Assembly (NCBI RefSeq): GCF_030547245.1
Contig: NZ_JAUOQT010000001.1
Span: forward strand, 124,001 to 188,000
Length of the DNA stretch: 64,000 nucleotides
Reading direction: 5' to 3'
Origin: Oceanihabitans sp. 2_MG-2023
Lineage (GTDB): Bacteria; Bacteroidota; Bacteroidia; Flavobacteriales; Flavobacteriaceae
Part shown: piece after piece, positions 35,234 to 43,530 of the stretch
How the letters are laid out: every line of letters begins with the position of its first letter
How positions within the stretch are numbered: position 1 is the first letter of the stretch
Program-made: the position numbers and the translations under genes
Notes under the pieces: generated by a model
Seen by the model: the letters and a program-made list of their open reading frames with translations, nothing else
Databases searched by the model: none
Told to the model about the DNA's origin: nothing

Positions 35234-35351
35234 GTAGACGTCTTGCTGAAAAAATCCAGTCAAAAACAGTATTCAAAATCGTAATAACTTTTGCTTCAGT
35301 CTTAAATGTTTCTTAAAACTTTCAAAAAAAATAAAAAAAACCAACGTCTAC
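35234..35351. promoter_or_regulatory. Inverted GTAGACGT sites in a divergent intergenic region
   Basis: GTAGACGT (35234-35241) and its reverse complement ACGTCTAC (35344-35351) face each other about 100 bases apart, between the divergent DUF547 and FAD oxidoreductase genes. One site lies near each gene. This could be a pair of operators for a shared regulator. The region from 35214 to 35471 holds no gene; no convincing promoter box was found for the plus-strand gene. Confidence 0.35.
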
Positions 35352-35471
35352 ATGCATTGAAAAACCTTACATCTCAATCCAATTTATATTAATTCTAAAT
35401 ATGGAATACCAATTAAGTTTTTATCTTGTATCTCGACCTAACCTTCAGTACAATTTAAAACCAACCTAAAT

Positions 35472-36773
35472 ATGGAACATGTAGTTATTATAGGAAATGG
35501 AATTTCTGGTGTAACAGTAGCTAGACACATTCGAAAAAATTCGGATAAAAAAATCACTATCATCTCTGGAGAAACTGATTATTTCTTTTCTCGTACCGCT
35601 TTAATGTACATATATATGGGACATATGAAGTTTGAGCATACACAACCTTATGAAAATTCATTTTGGAAAAAAAACAAAATAGAATTAAAAAAAGGGTTTG
35701 TAGAAACTATAGATACAGACACTAAAACCCTACAATTCGCAGAAGGAGACAGCTTACAATATGACACTTTAGTACTAGCAACTGGAAGTAAACCTAATAA
35801 ATTTGGTTGGCCAGGACAAGACTTAAAAGGTGTTCAAGGCTTATATAGCAAACAAGATTTAGATACTTTAGAAGAAAACGCACCAAATAACAAAGCTTGC
35901 AATCGAGCGGTAATAGTTGGTGGTGGTTTAATAGGAATTGAAATGGCAGAAATGCTAAATTCTAGAAGTATTCCAGTTACTTTTTTAGTAAGAGAAAATA
36001 GTTTTTGGAATGGCGTTTTACCTGAAGGTGAAAGCGCTATGATTAATAGACACATTAAAAACCACCATATTGATTTGCGTTTATCTACCAATTTAAAAGA
36101 GATAAAATCAGATGAAAACGGAAGAGTTAAATCTATAGTAATTGCAGAAACCGATGAGGAAATTGCTTGTAATGTGGTTGGCTTAACGGCAGGAGTTTCT
36201 CCGAATATAGCATTTTTAAAAACTTCTAATATCGAAACTGGTAGGGGTATTTTAGTAAACAGAAAACTAGAAACAAATATTCCTAATGTATATGCTATTG
36301 GAGATTGTGCAGAGCAACGTGAAGGTGGTATTGGAGAGCGAAGACCTATTGAAGCCGTTTGGTATACAGGTAGAATGATGGGAGAAGCTTTAGCACAAAC
36401 TATTTGTGGAAACCCTACAGAATACAAACCAGCACATTGGTTTAACTCGGCAAAATTTTTAGATATTGAATACCAAACCTATGGTTGGGTATTTTCTAAA
36501 CCTAGAGAAAATGAAGCACATTTTCATTGGAAACACGAAGACGACACCAAATGTATTACGGTTTGTTATAACACGGTAGACAACACCTTTCTTGGCATTA
36601 ATACTTTCGGAATTAGAATGCGTCATGAAGTATTTGACCGTTGGCTAACCGAAAAACGGGATATAGATTTTGTTATGCAACATCTAGCTCAAGCTAATTT
36701 TGATCCGGAATTTTATAAGCACTTTGAGAAAGAAATTCTCCTTGCTTACACAAACAAACTACAAACCGCATAA
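35472..36773 (+). CDS. NAD(P)/FAD-dependent oxidoreductase (rubredoxin/nitrite-reductase-like)
   Basis: The 433-residue flavoprotein has the two dinucleotide-binding motifs of the pyridine nucleotide-disulfide reductase family: GNGISGVTVA (FAD) at residues 8-17 and VGGGLIGIEMAE (NAD(P)H) near 155. It also has ATGSKP and the second FAD site VYAIGDCAE. The CxxxxC redox disulfide of thioredoxin-reductase types is absent, so it resembles NADH:rubredoxin reductases. The C-terminal 100 residues, rich in His and Trp, are an additional domain I do not recognise. It is followed after 12 bases by a membrane 4Fe-4S protein and likely passes electrons to it. Confidence 0.88.
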   Translation: MEHVVIIGNGISGVTVARHIRKNSDKKITIISGETDYFFSRTALMYIYMGHMKFEHTQPYENSFWKKNKIELKKGFVETIDTDTKTLQFAEGDSLQYDTLVLATGSKPNKFGWPGQDLKGVQGLYSKQDLDTLEENAPNNKACNRAVIVGGGLIGIEMAEMLNSRSIPVTFLVRENSFWNGVLPEGESAMINRHIKNHHIDLRLSTNLKEIKSDENGRVKSIVIAETDEEIACNVVGLTAGVSPNIAFLKTSNIETGRGILVNRKLETNIPNVYAIGDCAEQREGGIGERRPIEAVWYTGRMMGEALAQTICGNPTEYKPAHWFNSAKFLDIEYQTYGWVFSKPRENEAHFHWKHEDDTKCITVCYNTVDNTFLGINTFGIRMRHEVFDRWLTEKRDIDFVMQHLAQANFDPEFYKHFEKEILLAYTNKLQTA

Positions 36774-36785
36774 TCCCTAAAAATA

Positions 36786-38426
36786 ATGAGTAACAAGATC
36801 GATCATAGCATGTCTTTGGCAACACCAGATGCTTTAAACATAACTACAAAACAAAAATTAGCATTAGCCACTGGTCTAGTTGGTTTATGCATCCTAGTGT
36901 TAGCTTTGTTTAATATTAACTTTCCTAATCGAGCAGTATTTTTAGCGATTTCTTTAGGTTTAATTACAGGCGGTACCATTCTATATTCTAGAGAGGCATA
37001 TCTTCATAAATTAGAAGGAATAAAAAATGATGGTGTTTGGTTTAAGTCTATTTCCTCTCGTGGTGTTTTAGGTTGGGCTTTAGGTGTGGTATTAACGGTA
37101 TTTTATATTGTTCTGTATTTTTATCCGCAATATCTAGGCCTTGGTGTAGATGGTGCAGCAAATACTGGTTTAATTGCACTTTTCGATCCTTTAAGTAACC
37201 TTTTAAGTGGTAATAATGCTAGTCAATGGTTTGTTTACGGTACCTTATACACAGTAGCAATATTAGCTTTTGGTTACAAGTTTATGCTAAAATATAGACA
37301 CAATCGCTATCAACAATTACGTACTGCATCGGTTATGTTTTTTCAAACTGCTTTTGCATTTGTAATTCCAGAATTAATGGCGCGTTTAAATTCTGATGAT
37401 TTCTCCTTACCCTACAACGACCTTAAAAACATGTGGCCTTTAAACTACTATGCCTTTGATCAATGGCGAGTGGATCAATTTATAAATGCACAAACCGTTG
37501 GACTATTTTTCTTAATCTTAGGAGTAGTCATGATTTTTGTTATCTCTCCTTTTTTAACTTATAAATATGGAAAAAGATGGTATTGCTCCTGGGTTTGTGG
37601 TTGTGGCGGACTAGCAGAAACTGCTGGAGATTCTTTTAGGCAATTAAGCGACAAAGGAGTTAAAGCATGGAAATTTGAACGTTGGATGATTAATTCTGTT
37701 CTTGTATTCTCTGTGGTAACCACTGTTGCCGTAATCTCTACCTATTTAGGTTATGATTCCGAAAAATATTGGTTCACAAAAAATGTATTCTTAATTAGTA
37801 TTGGAGTTTTCTTAACTGTTTTGCTTGCTGGAATTCTATATTTCAAAAGAAAAGAATTAAACAAAAGTGCGTTTAGAGGTGCTATTGGTTTTTATGTATT
37901 AACCATCGCTTTTTTAATTTTCTTTTCCTTTTTCGATTTAAGTCAGATAAAAATTAACGCTAGCTATTTTTCTTTCGGTATAAACCAAAACACCTATAAC
38001 TTCGATAGCGCATTACGTACTTTTTACGGATTTGGAATTGGTTCCATATTCTCTGGAGTAATTGGTACAGGTTTTTACCCAATATTAGGAAATAGAGCTT
38101 GGTGCAGAATGGGTTGTCCAATGGCAACTATTATGGGAATTCAACAACGTTTATTCTCAAGATTTAGAATTACTACCAATGGCGGACAATGTATTTCTTG
38201 TGGTAACTGTTCTAACAGTTGTGAAATGGGAATTGACGTTCGTGCCTATGCACAAAAAGGAGAAAACATTGTAAGGTCCAGCTGTGTTGGTTGCGGGGTT
38301 TGTTCTGCGGTTTGCCCAAGAGGTGTGTTAAAATTAGAAAATGATAGTATGGATGGAAGAATTAATCCGACTGAAGTTTTATTAGGTAATGATGTAGATC
38401 TAATGGACTTACTAAATAAAAACTAG
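36786..38426 (+). CDS. Membrane 4Fe-4S protein (NapH/NosR-like)
   Basis: This 546-residue protein has about eight membrane segments and several cysteine groups. Cys267, Cys271 and Cys273 form a CSWVCGCGG loop; Cys440 and Cys444 form CRMGCP, which is typical of NapH/NosR/RdxA membrane proteins. Two C-terminal ferredoxin-type 4Fe-4S motifs follow (Cys469/472/475/479 and Cys500/503/506/510). It should move electrons at the cytoplasmic membrane, probably from the upstream FAD protein to a periplasmic acceptor. No nitrate, nitrous oxide or cytochrome oxidase gene is nearby, so the acceptor is open. The start at 36786 gives a short cytoplasmic N-terminus. Confidence 0.87.
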   Translation: MSNKIDHSMSLATPDALNITTKQKLALATGLVGLCILVLALFNINFPNRAVFLAISLGLITGGTILYSREAYLHKLEGIKNDGVWFKSISSRGVLGWALGVVLTVFYIVLYFYPQYLGLGVDGAANTGLIALFDPLSNLLSGNNASQWFVYGTLYTVAILAFGYKFMLKYRHNRYQQLRTASVMFFQTAFAFVIPELMARLNSDDFSLPYNDLKNMWPLNYYAFDQWRVDQFINAQTVGLFFLILGVVMIFVISPFLTYKYGKRWYCSWVCGCGGLAETAGDSFRQLSDKGVKAWKFERWMINSVLVFSVVTTVAVISTYLGYDSEKYWFTKNVFLISIGVFLTVLLAGILYFKRKELNKSAFRGAIGFYVLTIAFLIFFSFFDLSQIKINASYFSFGINQNTYNFDSALRTFYGFGIGSIFSGVIGTGFYPILGNRAWCRMGCPMATIMGIQQRLFSRFRITTNGGQCISCGNCSNSCEMGIDVRAYAQKGENIVRSSCVGCGVCSAVCPRGVLKLENDSMDGRINPTEVLLGNDVDLMDLLNKN

Positions 38427-38453
38427 TAAGCTTTATTTCTTTTTAAATTTAAA

Positions 38454-39362
38454 ATGAAAAACCTTCTATTACTTTTTATAATCCTTTTAAGTGGTAACGT
38501 TTTCGCGGAAAAAACGTACTCGAAAACCTATTATAAAAATGGAAATTTAAAAGCAGAAGGTTGGATAGAAAACAAAGAAAAAACGCAATACTGGAAATTC
38601 TATTACCAAAACGGAAGCATTGAAAAAGAAGGTGCATTCAAAACCGATTTAGAAAATGGTTTTTGGAAATTCTATTACAGAAACAAAAATCTAGAAGCCC
38701 ATGGGCATTTCTTAAACGGAAAACGATCTGGTTTTTGGGCTTATTTTTTTCAAAACAAAAGTAAAAACAAACAAGGCTATTTTGAAAATAATTTAGAAAC
38801 AGGTTTTTGGAAAACGTTTTTCTCTAATGGAAAACTGCAACAAGAAGGCAATTACAATCAAGGCATACCTAATAATTACTGGAAATTCTATTACAATAAT
38901 GGTAAACTAAAAAAAGAAGGTACCTTTGCAAACGGAAAACCAATACAATACTGGAAAAATTATTTTGACAATGGCACTTTACAATCCGAAGGCCTTTTTA
39001 TAAATGGAAAAGAAAATGGGTTTTGGAAATATTATTTTAATAATGGAAAAAAATCAAAATCTGGCACTTTTAAATTAGGTTTGGAAACCCAATATTGGAT
39101 GTTCTATACCAAGAATGGAACTAAAGAAAAAGAAGGGCATTTTAAAAATGGAAAAAAAATAGACTGGTGGTTATTTTATGATGAAAACGAGAAAATAAAT
39201 CATAAGTGCCAACTAAAAAACAACTTAAAAAACGGCTATTGCTTACTATATAATAAGGAAGAAATAATAGCAGCAAGTAAATATTCCGAAGGAAAAAAAA
39301 TTAAAACGTGGACCGATATAGCAACGTTTAAAAAAGAGAATAAACTAAGTGACCTCAAATAA
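38454..39362 (+). CDS. Secreted MORN-like (YwqK-type) repeat protein
   Basis: This 302-residue protein has a signal peptide ending at VFAEK, followed by about ten or eleven repeats of roughly 23 residues. Each repeat has a pattern like NG-x-x-K-x-E-G-x-F-x-NG-K-x-x-x-YWKFYY. These are MORN-type repeats, often labelled as toxin-antitoxin YwqK antitoxins in databases; I see no toxin, so that name is not used. MORN repeats tend to bind membranes or proteins. The gene is 27 bases after the 4Fe-4S gene, and its stop abuts the start of a glycosyltransferase. Its role is unknown. Confidence 0.82.
   Translation: MKNLLLLFIILLSGNVFAEKTYSKTYYKNGNLKAEGWIENKEKTQYWKFYYQNGSIEKEGAFKTDLENGFWKFYYRNKNLEAHGHFLNGKRSGFWAYFFQNKSKNKQGYFENNLETGFWKTFFSNGKLQQEGNYNQGIPNNYWKFYYNNGKLKKEGTFANGKPIQYWKNYFDNGTLQSEGLFINGKENGFWKYYFNNGKKSKSGTFKLGLETQYWMFYTKNGTKEKEGHFKNGKKIDWWLFYDENEKINHKCQLKNNLKNGYCLLYNKEEIIAASKYSEGKKIKTWTDIATFKKENKLSDLK
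38501..38510 (+). repeat. TTTCGCGGAA motif, copy 4
   Basis: This copy is in the signal-peptide region of the MORN-like gene, encoding part of Val-Phe-Ala-Glu. Confidence 0.5.
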
Positions 39363-40055
39363 ATGCCCAAAATAAAAGTAATAATACCTGCTTATAATGA
39401 GCAAGATTCTATAGCGAATGTGGTTCAGGACATTCCTAAAACAGTCGACGAAATTATTGTCATTAGTAACAACTCTACCGATGCCACAGAAGAAAACGCG
39501 AAAAATGCTGGAGCAACTGTTTTAACCGAAAATAAGAAAGGATATGGATATGCTTGTTTAAAAGGCATGGATTACGTTGCAAAACAAGCACACAAACCAG
39601 ACATTATTGTTTTCTTAGATGGAGATTATAGCGATTTCCCACAAGAACTATCCAAGCTCATACAACCAATTATAGAAAACAATACAGACTTTGTTGTAGG
39701 TGCAAGGGTAAAAGAATTACGGGAAGTTGGTTCTATGACACCGCAACAAATTTTTGGGAATTGGTTAGCTACTTTTTTAATGAAGCTCTTTTTTGGCACA
39801 ACGTTTACAGACCTTGGTCCTTTTAGAGCTATTAAATATAATAAATTACTAGCGCTAAACATGGAAGACAAGACCTATGGCTGGACCGTAGAAATGCAAT
39901 TAAAAGCATTAAAACAAAAGTTAACCTATGTAGAAATACCTGTACATTACAGAAACAGAATTGGTGTTTCTAAAGTTTCAGGAACCGTAAAAGGAAGTGT
40001 TTTTGCAGGAATTAAAATACTTGGTTGGATCTTTAAATACAGCTTTAAAAAATGA
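39363..40055 (+). CDS. GT2 family glycosyltransferase (DPM1-like)
   Basis: This 230-residue enzyme has a standard GT2 N-terminus (IIPAYNEQDSI), a NNSTDAT substrate loop, the FLDGDYSD metal motif and a DLGPFRAI segment, which resembles dolichol/polyprenol-phosphate sugar transferases. It lacks C-terminal membrane segments. The start codon directly follows the MORN gene stop, and its end overlaps the next GT2 gene by 4 bases. It may build a lipid-linked sugar for the large GT2 enzyme downstream. The sugar is unknown. Confidence 0.9.
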   Translation: MPKIKVIIPAYNEQDSIANVVQDIPKTVDEIIVISNNSTDATEENAKNAGATVLTENKKGYGYACLKGMDYVAKQAHKPDIIVFLDGDYSDFPQELSKLIQPIIENNTDFVVGARVKELREVGSMTPQQIFGNWLATFLMKLFFGTTFTDLGPFRAIKYNKLLALNMEDKTYGWTVEMQLKALKQKLTYVEIPVHYRNRIGVSKVSGTVKGSVFAGIKILGWIFKYSFKK

Positions 40056-41542
40056 TTTTAGAAACCATCATCATCATAATATACTCTACTGCTTTACTGC
40101 TAATTTTCTTTTATGCATTAGCACAATTAAACCTATTATTTAATTATATCGCTGCTCAAAAAAAAGAAGACCATTCCCCAAAATTCAATTTAAAAAGCAC
40201 AAAAGAAACTCCATTTGTAACTATTCAACTTCCTGTTTATAACGAGTTATATGTTATGGAACGTTTGTTAGATAATATTGCAGAAATGGATTATCCAAAA
40301 GACAAACTAGAAATTCAGGTTTTAGATGATTCTACCGACGAAACTATAGAAACTACAGCCCAACAAATTGAGAAACTTAAAGCAAGTGGCTTAGATATAA
40401 AACACATCTGTAGAACCAATAGAAAAGGATTTAAAGCTGGAGCGCTAAAGGAAGGTTTAGAAATTGCTAAAGGAGAATTTATTGCTATTTTTGATGCCGA
40501 TTTTCTTCCTAATAAAAACTGGTTAAAACAAACCATTCCACATTTTAAAGATACTCAAATTGGTGTGGTACAAACCCGTTGGGCACATATAAATAGAAAC
40601 TATTCTACATTAACAAAAATTCAAGCTTTTGCATTAGATGCACATTTTACCTTAGAACAAGTTGGTAGAAACAGTAAAGGGCACTTTATTAATTTTAATG
40701 GCACAGCTGGTGTTTGGCGAAAAACCTGCATAATTGATGCTGGAAACTGGGAAGGAGATACCCTTACCGAAGATTTAGATTTAAGTTACCGAGCACAATT
40801 AAAAAACTGGAAATTCAAATATTTAGAAGATGTAGAAACTCCAGCAGAATTACCAGTGGTAATAAGTGCAGCACGATCGCAACAGTTTCGATGGAACAAA
40901 GGTGGTGCAGAAAACTTTAGAAAAATGCTATTAAATGTTCTTAAAAGCAAAAATATTTCTACCAAAACAAAAGTACACGGCATATTACATTTACTAAACT
41001 CCACCATGTTTTTAAATGTACTAATTGTTGCTATTTTAAGTATACCAATGCTTTACATAAAAAATGAATATGCACATTTAAAAAATTATTTTTATGTAAT
41101 GAGTTTCTTTGTAATAAGCACACTTATTTTCTTTATATGTTATTGGTACATGTATAAAAAAACCTACGGTAATACCGTGAAAAATTTCATACAGTACATT
41201 GCTTTGTTTTTTACTTTTTTCTCCATAGCAATGGGTTTTTCTTTGCATAATTCTATTGCTGTTTTAGAAGGTCATTTTGGCAAACGTAGCGATTTTGTTC
41301 GTACACCAAAATTCAATATTAATAGTATAAAAGATAGTTGGAAAGGCAATAAATACTTAAAGAAAAACATTTCAGCACATGTAATTATTGAAGGTATATT
41401 AATGCTCTATTTTGCTTTTGGAATGTACAGCGCTTTTGTAGTTGGCGACCAAGGAGGAGATTTCGGGCTTTTCCCTTTTCACCTCATGCTTTTTATTGGT
41501 TTCGGATTTGTATTTTTTAAATCTCTAACCTCTAAAGCCTAA
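40052..41542 (+). CDS. Membrane GT2 glycosyltransferase (cellulose-synthase-like)
   Basis: The 496-residue protein has an N-terminal membrane segment, then a GT-A domain with the processive-enzyme pattern: VLDDSTDET, FDADFLP, the TEDLDLSYR acid motif and QQFRWNKGG (QxxRW). Three or four membrane segments follow. This is the architecture of cellulose-synthase-like enzymes or glucomannan/ceramide glucosyltransferases. No PilZ domain or BcsB/C partner is nearby. Overlap of 4 bases with the DPM1-like gene suggests a joint role in making a beta-linked cell-surface glycan. Confidence 0.9.
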   Translation: MILETIIIIIYSTALLLIFFYALAQLNLLFNYIAAQKKEDHSPKFNLKSTKETPFVTIQLPVYNELYVMERLLDNIAEMDYPKDKLEIQVLDDSTDETIETTAQQIEKLKASGLDIKHICRTNRKGFKAGALKEGLEIAKGEFIAIFDADFLPNKNWLKQTIPHFKDTQIGVVQTRWAHINRNYSTLTKIQAFALDAHFTLEQVGRNSKGHFINFNGTAGVWRKTCIIDAGNWEGDTLTEDLDLSYRAQLKNWKFKYLEDVETPAELPVVISAARSQQFRWNKGGAENFRKMLLNVLKSKNISTKTKVHGILHLLNSTMFLNVLIVAILSIPMLYIKNEYAHLKNYFYVMSFFVISTLIFFICYWYMYKKTYGNTVKNFIQYIALFFTFFSIAMGFSLHNSIAVLEGHFGKRSDFVRTPKFNINSIKDSWKGNKYLKKNISAHVIIEGILMLYFAFGMYSAFVVGDQGGDFGLFPFHLMLFIGFGFVFFKSLTSKA

Positions 41543-41546
41543 TTTA

Positions 41547-41632
41547 TTGGGCGTTACCTAAAGGTCGCGCTCTCACTACTCGCTCTCTTTGAGGAGCTCA
41601 AACAAACCGTTCCATCGCTAACGCAGCTACAG
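41547..41632. repeat. Flavobacterial intergenic repeat-like element
   Basis: This GC-richer block lies between convergent genes. It carries GGGCGTTACC near one end and CTAACGCAGC near the other, with GCGTTA (41551-41556) and TAACGC (41619-41624) as inverted arms. It resembles an element I recall as widespread in intergenic regions of Flavobacteriaceae, starting with a GGGCGTT(A/C)CC block. Only one copy was seen here. Confidence 0.45.
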
Positions 41633-41681
41633 CTTACATGTTCAAAATTCACTTGTTAATAAGAACAGTATCTAGCTTAAA

Positions 41682-42212
41682 CTATTCCGATTTATGCACT
41701 TCCAGTTCAATTTCTATCATAAATTCTGGAACGGCTAATTCTTTAACACCAAGCCAAGAACCTGTTGGAAATTGCTTTGTATAAATAGAATTTCTATACG
41801 CTGCGTTTTCTAAAAATAAAGGCATGTTAGTAGTAAAAACATTTTCAACAATTACATCGTCAAAAGTGCAACCATAATGCTTTAAAATCTTATCTAAATC
41901 AGCATAACAGTTTTTCATTTGCTGTCCTAAATCACCAACTGCTGTAGGATTTCCTTCATCATCCATACTCACAGCTCCTGATATTTTTATTGCATTGCCA
42001 ATTTTTACAGCATGCGAATATCCGTATGCTTTCTCCACTTCTGGACGAAGCAAAAAATATTCAGGGATTTCTATTGCAATAGGTGTTTCTTTATCAACCT
42101 GTACTTCAGTATTTTTTTTTACTTCATTACAACTTAGTATGGTAAAAAACAAAGAAAATACAAGTAGCAATACAGACAAATAATTAATGGGTTTTTTTCT
42201 TTTGTTATACAT
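41682..42212 (-). CDS. RidA/YjgF-family lipoprotein
   Basis: The 176-residue protein has a signal peptide with a lipobox (FTILSC) and a RidA-like domain from about residue 60: HAVKIGNAIKISGAV near its start, and VENVFTTNM in the middle. RidA proteins hydrolyse reactive enamines and imines, but the usual C-terminal Arg-containing loop is replaced here by VKELAVPEFMIEIE, which keeps the Glu of the family end. Export of a RidA domain is less usual than the cytosolic form. It is convergent with the GT2 operon across a repeat element. Confidence 0.82.
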   Translation of the reverse strand: MYNKRKKPINYLSVLLLVFSLFFTILSCNEVKKNTEVQVDKETPIAIEIPEYFLLRPEVEKAYGYSHAVKIGNAIKISGAVSMDDEGNPTAVGDLGQQMKNCYADLDKILKHYGCTFDDVIVENVFTTNMPLFLENAAYRNSIYTKQFPTGSWLGVKELAVPEFMIEIELEVHKSE

Positions 42213-42396
42213 ATTAAAAAAGATTACTTATAGTAGAAATACTACAATTGGTTACACCCATCTAAATTACAGGTTTTCAGTAAAATACATTAGCGTATAA
42301 ACACCTGATTAACAATACGAAAAACAAAAATAAGAATCGCAATATAAATTCCTATGTAAGTTAATTCTTAGAAAGTGATTTTAAATAAAAACGATT

Positions 42397-43341
42397 TTAT
42401 TGCAATAATTTAAGCGCTTCTCTTTTAGACGCGTCTTCCAAACTTTTTTGGTTCCAATATGGTTCTTTTAAGCTTGCTTTTAAAGTAGCCGAAGTAACTA
42501 ATCCATCGCCATTATCTTCGGTCCATTCTAATATTTTATATGGAAATTCCTTTTCCACTAGTATAGTAACCGTTCTATCAATATCTAAATAGGTAACCGT
42601 GTAAGATGTAGTATTTTCTAGCGCTTCCTTCTTAATATTTGCTTTTTGAGCTTGCATTTTAGTATAAGTAAAACGACTATATATGGTAGATGGAATTAAC
42701 ATAATTTCTCCTTCTGGTAACTGTCCGTCCTGTATACGAATTCGCGTCATTAAATCTTCTTCTAACCAAGCAGCTTTAAAACTTCTTTCTTCATCTCCAT
42801 CTGATTCAAAATAAGAGAATTGTTTAAAGTTATACTGCATCCCTTCAAGATTTAATTGCGTAAAGGTATGTCCGCACCATTCTTGAATGCTCGTTGTTGT
42901 TTTTAAGGTTAACGGATAATTTATATAATCTACAGGAGTAAACGTAGAAGTCACAATAGAATAGTCATAAATACCCGTATGAAACTTTCGTACTTGGTTT
43001 AATTTCATCACTGTTACCTTATCATCTCCTGCTTTTTGTGGTGCATCTAATTTCACTTGCTTACTTAAAGAAAATGGTTCCGTTACAAAAATCAATACTA
43101 CTTCCCCTGTACGAATTTCATTATATCTAGACTGTTTCAACACATAACTATTAAGCTCCGCTTTTCCTGCATACCAATACTTTTTAAAATTTTCTTTTTC
43201 TGAAAAGGCTTGTTTACTTGTATTTACTAAACTATTTGTTTTTTCATTTTCAGCGGAAACTATATCTGTTTTTTTATCTCCTTCAGATTTACAAGAAACA
43301 AGAAGAAATAAAAAAACAACGCAATTAAATATATTTTTCAT
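42397..43341 (-). CDS. Lipoprotein of unknown function
   Basis: The protein of 314 residues begins with a lipoprotein signal (FLLVSC). The rest is beta-rich and soluble, with WYAGKAELNSY near residue 57 and EWCGHTFTQLN in the middle. I recall related flavobacterial proteins carrying the database label 'septum formation inhibitor Maf', but none of the Maf nucleotide-pyrophosphatase motifs is visible, so I do not use that name. It stands alone on the minus strand, with a TATTTTTG box (43360-43367) upstream. Confidence 0.75.
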   Translation of the reverse strand: MKNIFNCVVFLFLLVSCKSEGDKKTDIVSAENEKTNSLVNTSKQAFSEKENFKKYWYAGKAELNSYVLKQSRYNEIRTGEVVLIFVTEPFSLSKQVKLDAPQKAGDDKVTVMKLNQVRKFHTGIYDYSIVTSTFTPVDYINYPLTLKTTTSIQEWCGHTFTQLNLEGMQYNFKQFSYFESDGDEERSFKAAWLEEDLMTRIRIQDGQLPEGEIMLIPSTIYSRFTYTKMQAQKANIKKEALENTTSYTVTYLDIDRTVTILVEKEFPYKILEWTEDNGDGLVTSATLKASLKEPYWNQKSLEDASKREALKLLQ

Positions 43342-43359
43342 AGCTACTAATTTTAATTA

Positions 43360-43367
43360 CAAAAATA
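43360..43367 (-). promoter_or_regulatory. TAnnTTTG -7 box upstream of the unknown lipoprotein gene
   Basis: TATTTTTG on the minus strand matches the Bacteroidota -7 consensus exactly and ends 18 bases before the ATG at 43341. No good TTTG -33 element stands at the expected distance. Confidence 0.4.
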
Positions 43368-43518
43368 ACAAAGCATTATCAATTGTACTGTTAAATAAAT
43401 ATTTTCAATAGCGTAAGGAGCAAATAAAAACACAGACTTATTTGCACACAAACTATGTGTTATTCATTTTAAAGCATGCATTTAACATCTCCTTTAAAAC
43501 AGACAAACAAATAATATT

Positions 43519-43526
43519 TATATTTG
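43519..43526 (+). promoter_or_regulatory. TAnnTTTG -7 box next to the GT-C start codon
   Basis: TATATTTG matches the -7 consensus and ends 4 bases before the ATG at 43531, so transcription from it would start at or near the A of the start codon. No clear -33 element was found. Confidence 0.35.
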
Positions 43527-43530
43527 ATTC

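Noticed and set aside
38454-39362. Toxin-antitoxin reading of the MORN-like protein
   Set aside because: Only the repeat type recalls YwqK; it has a signal peptide and no toxin partner is present.
42397-43341. Maf septum-inhibitor identity for the lipoprotein
   Set aside because: No Maf motif is visible and the protein is an exported lipoprotein. The name seems to be a propagated database label.
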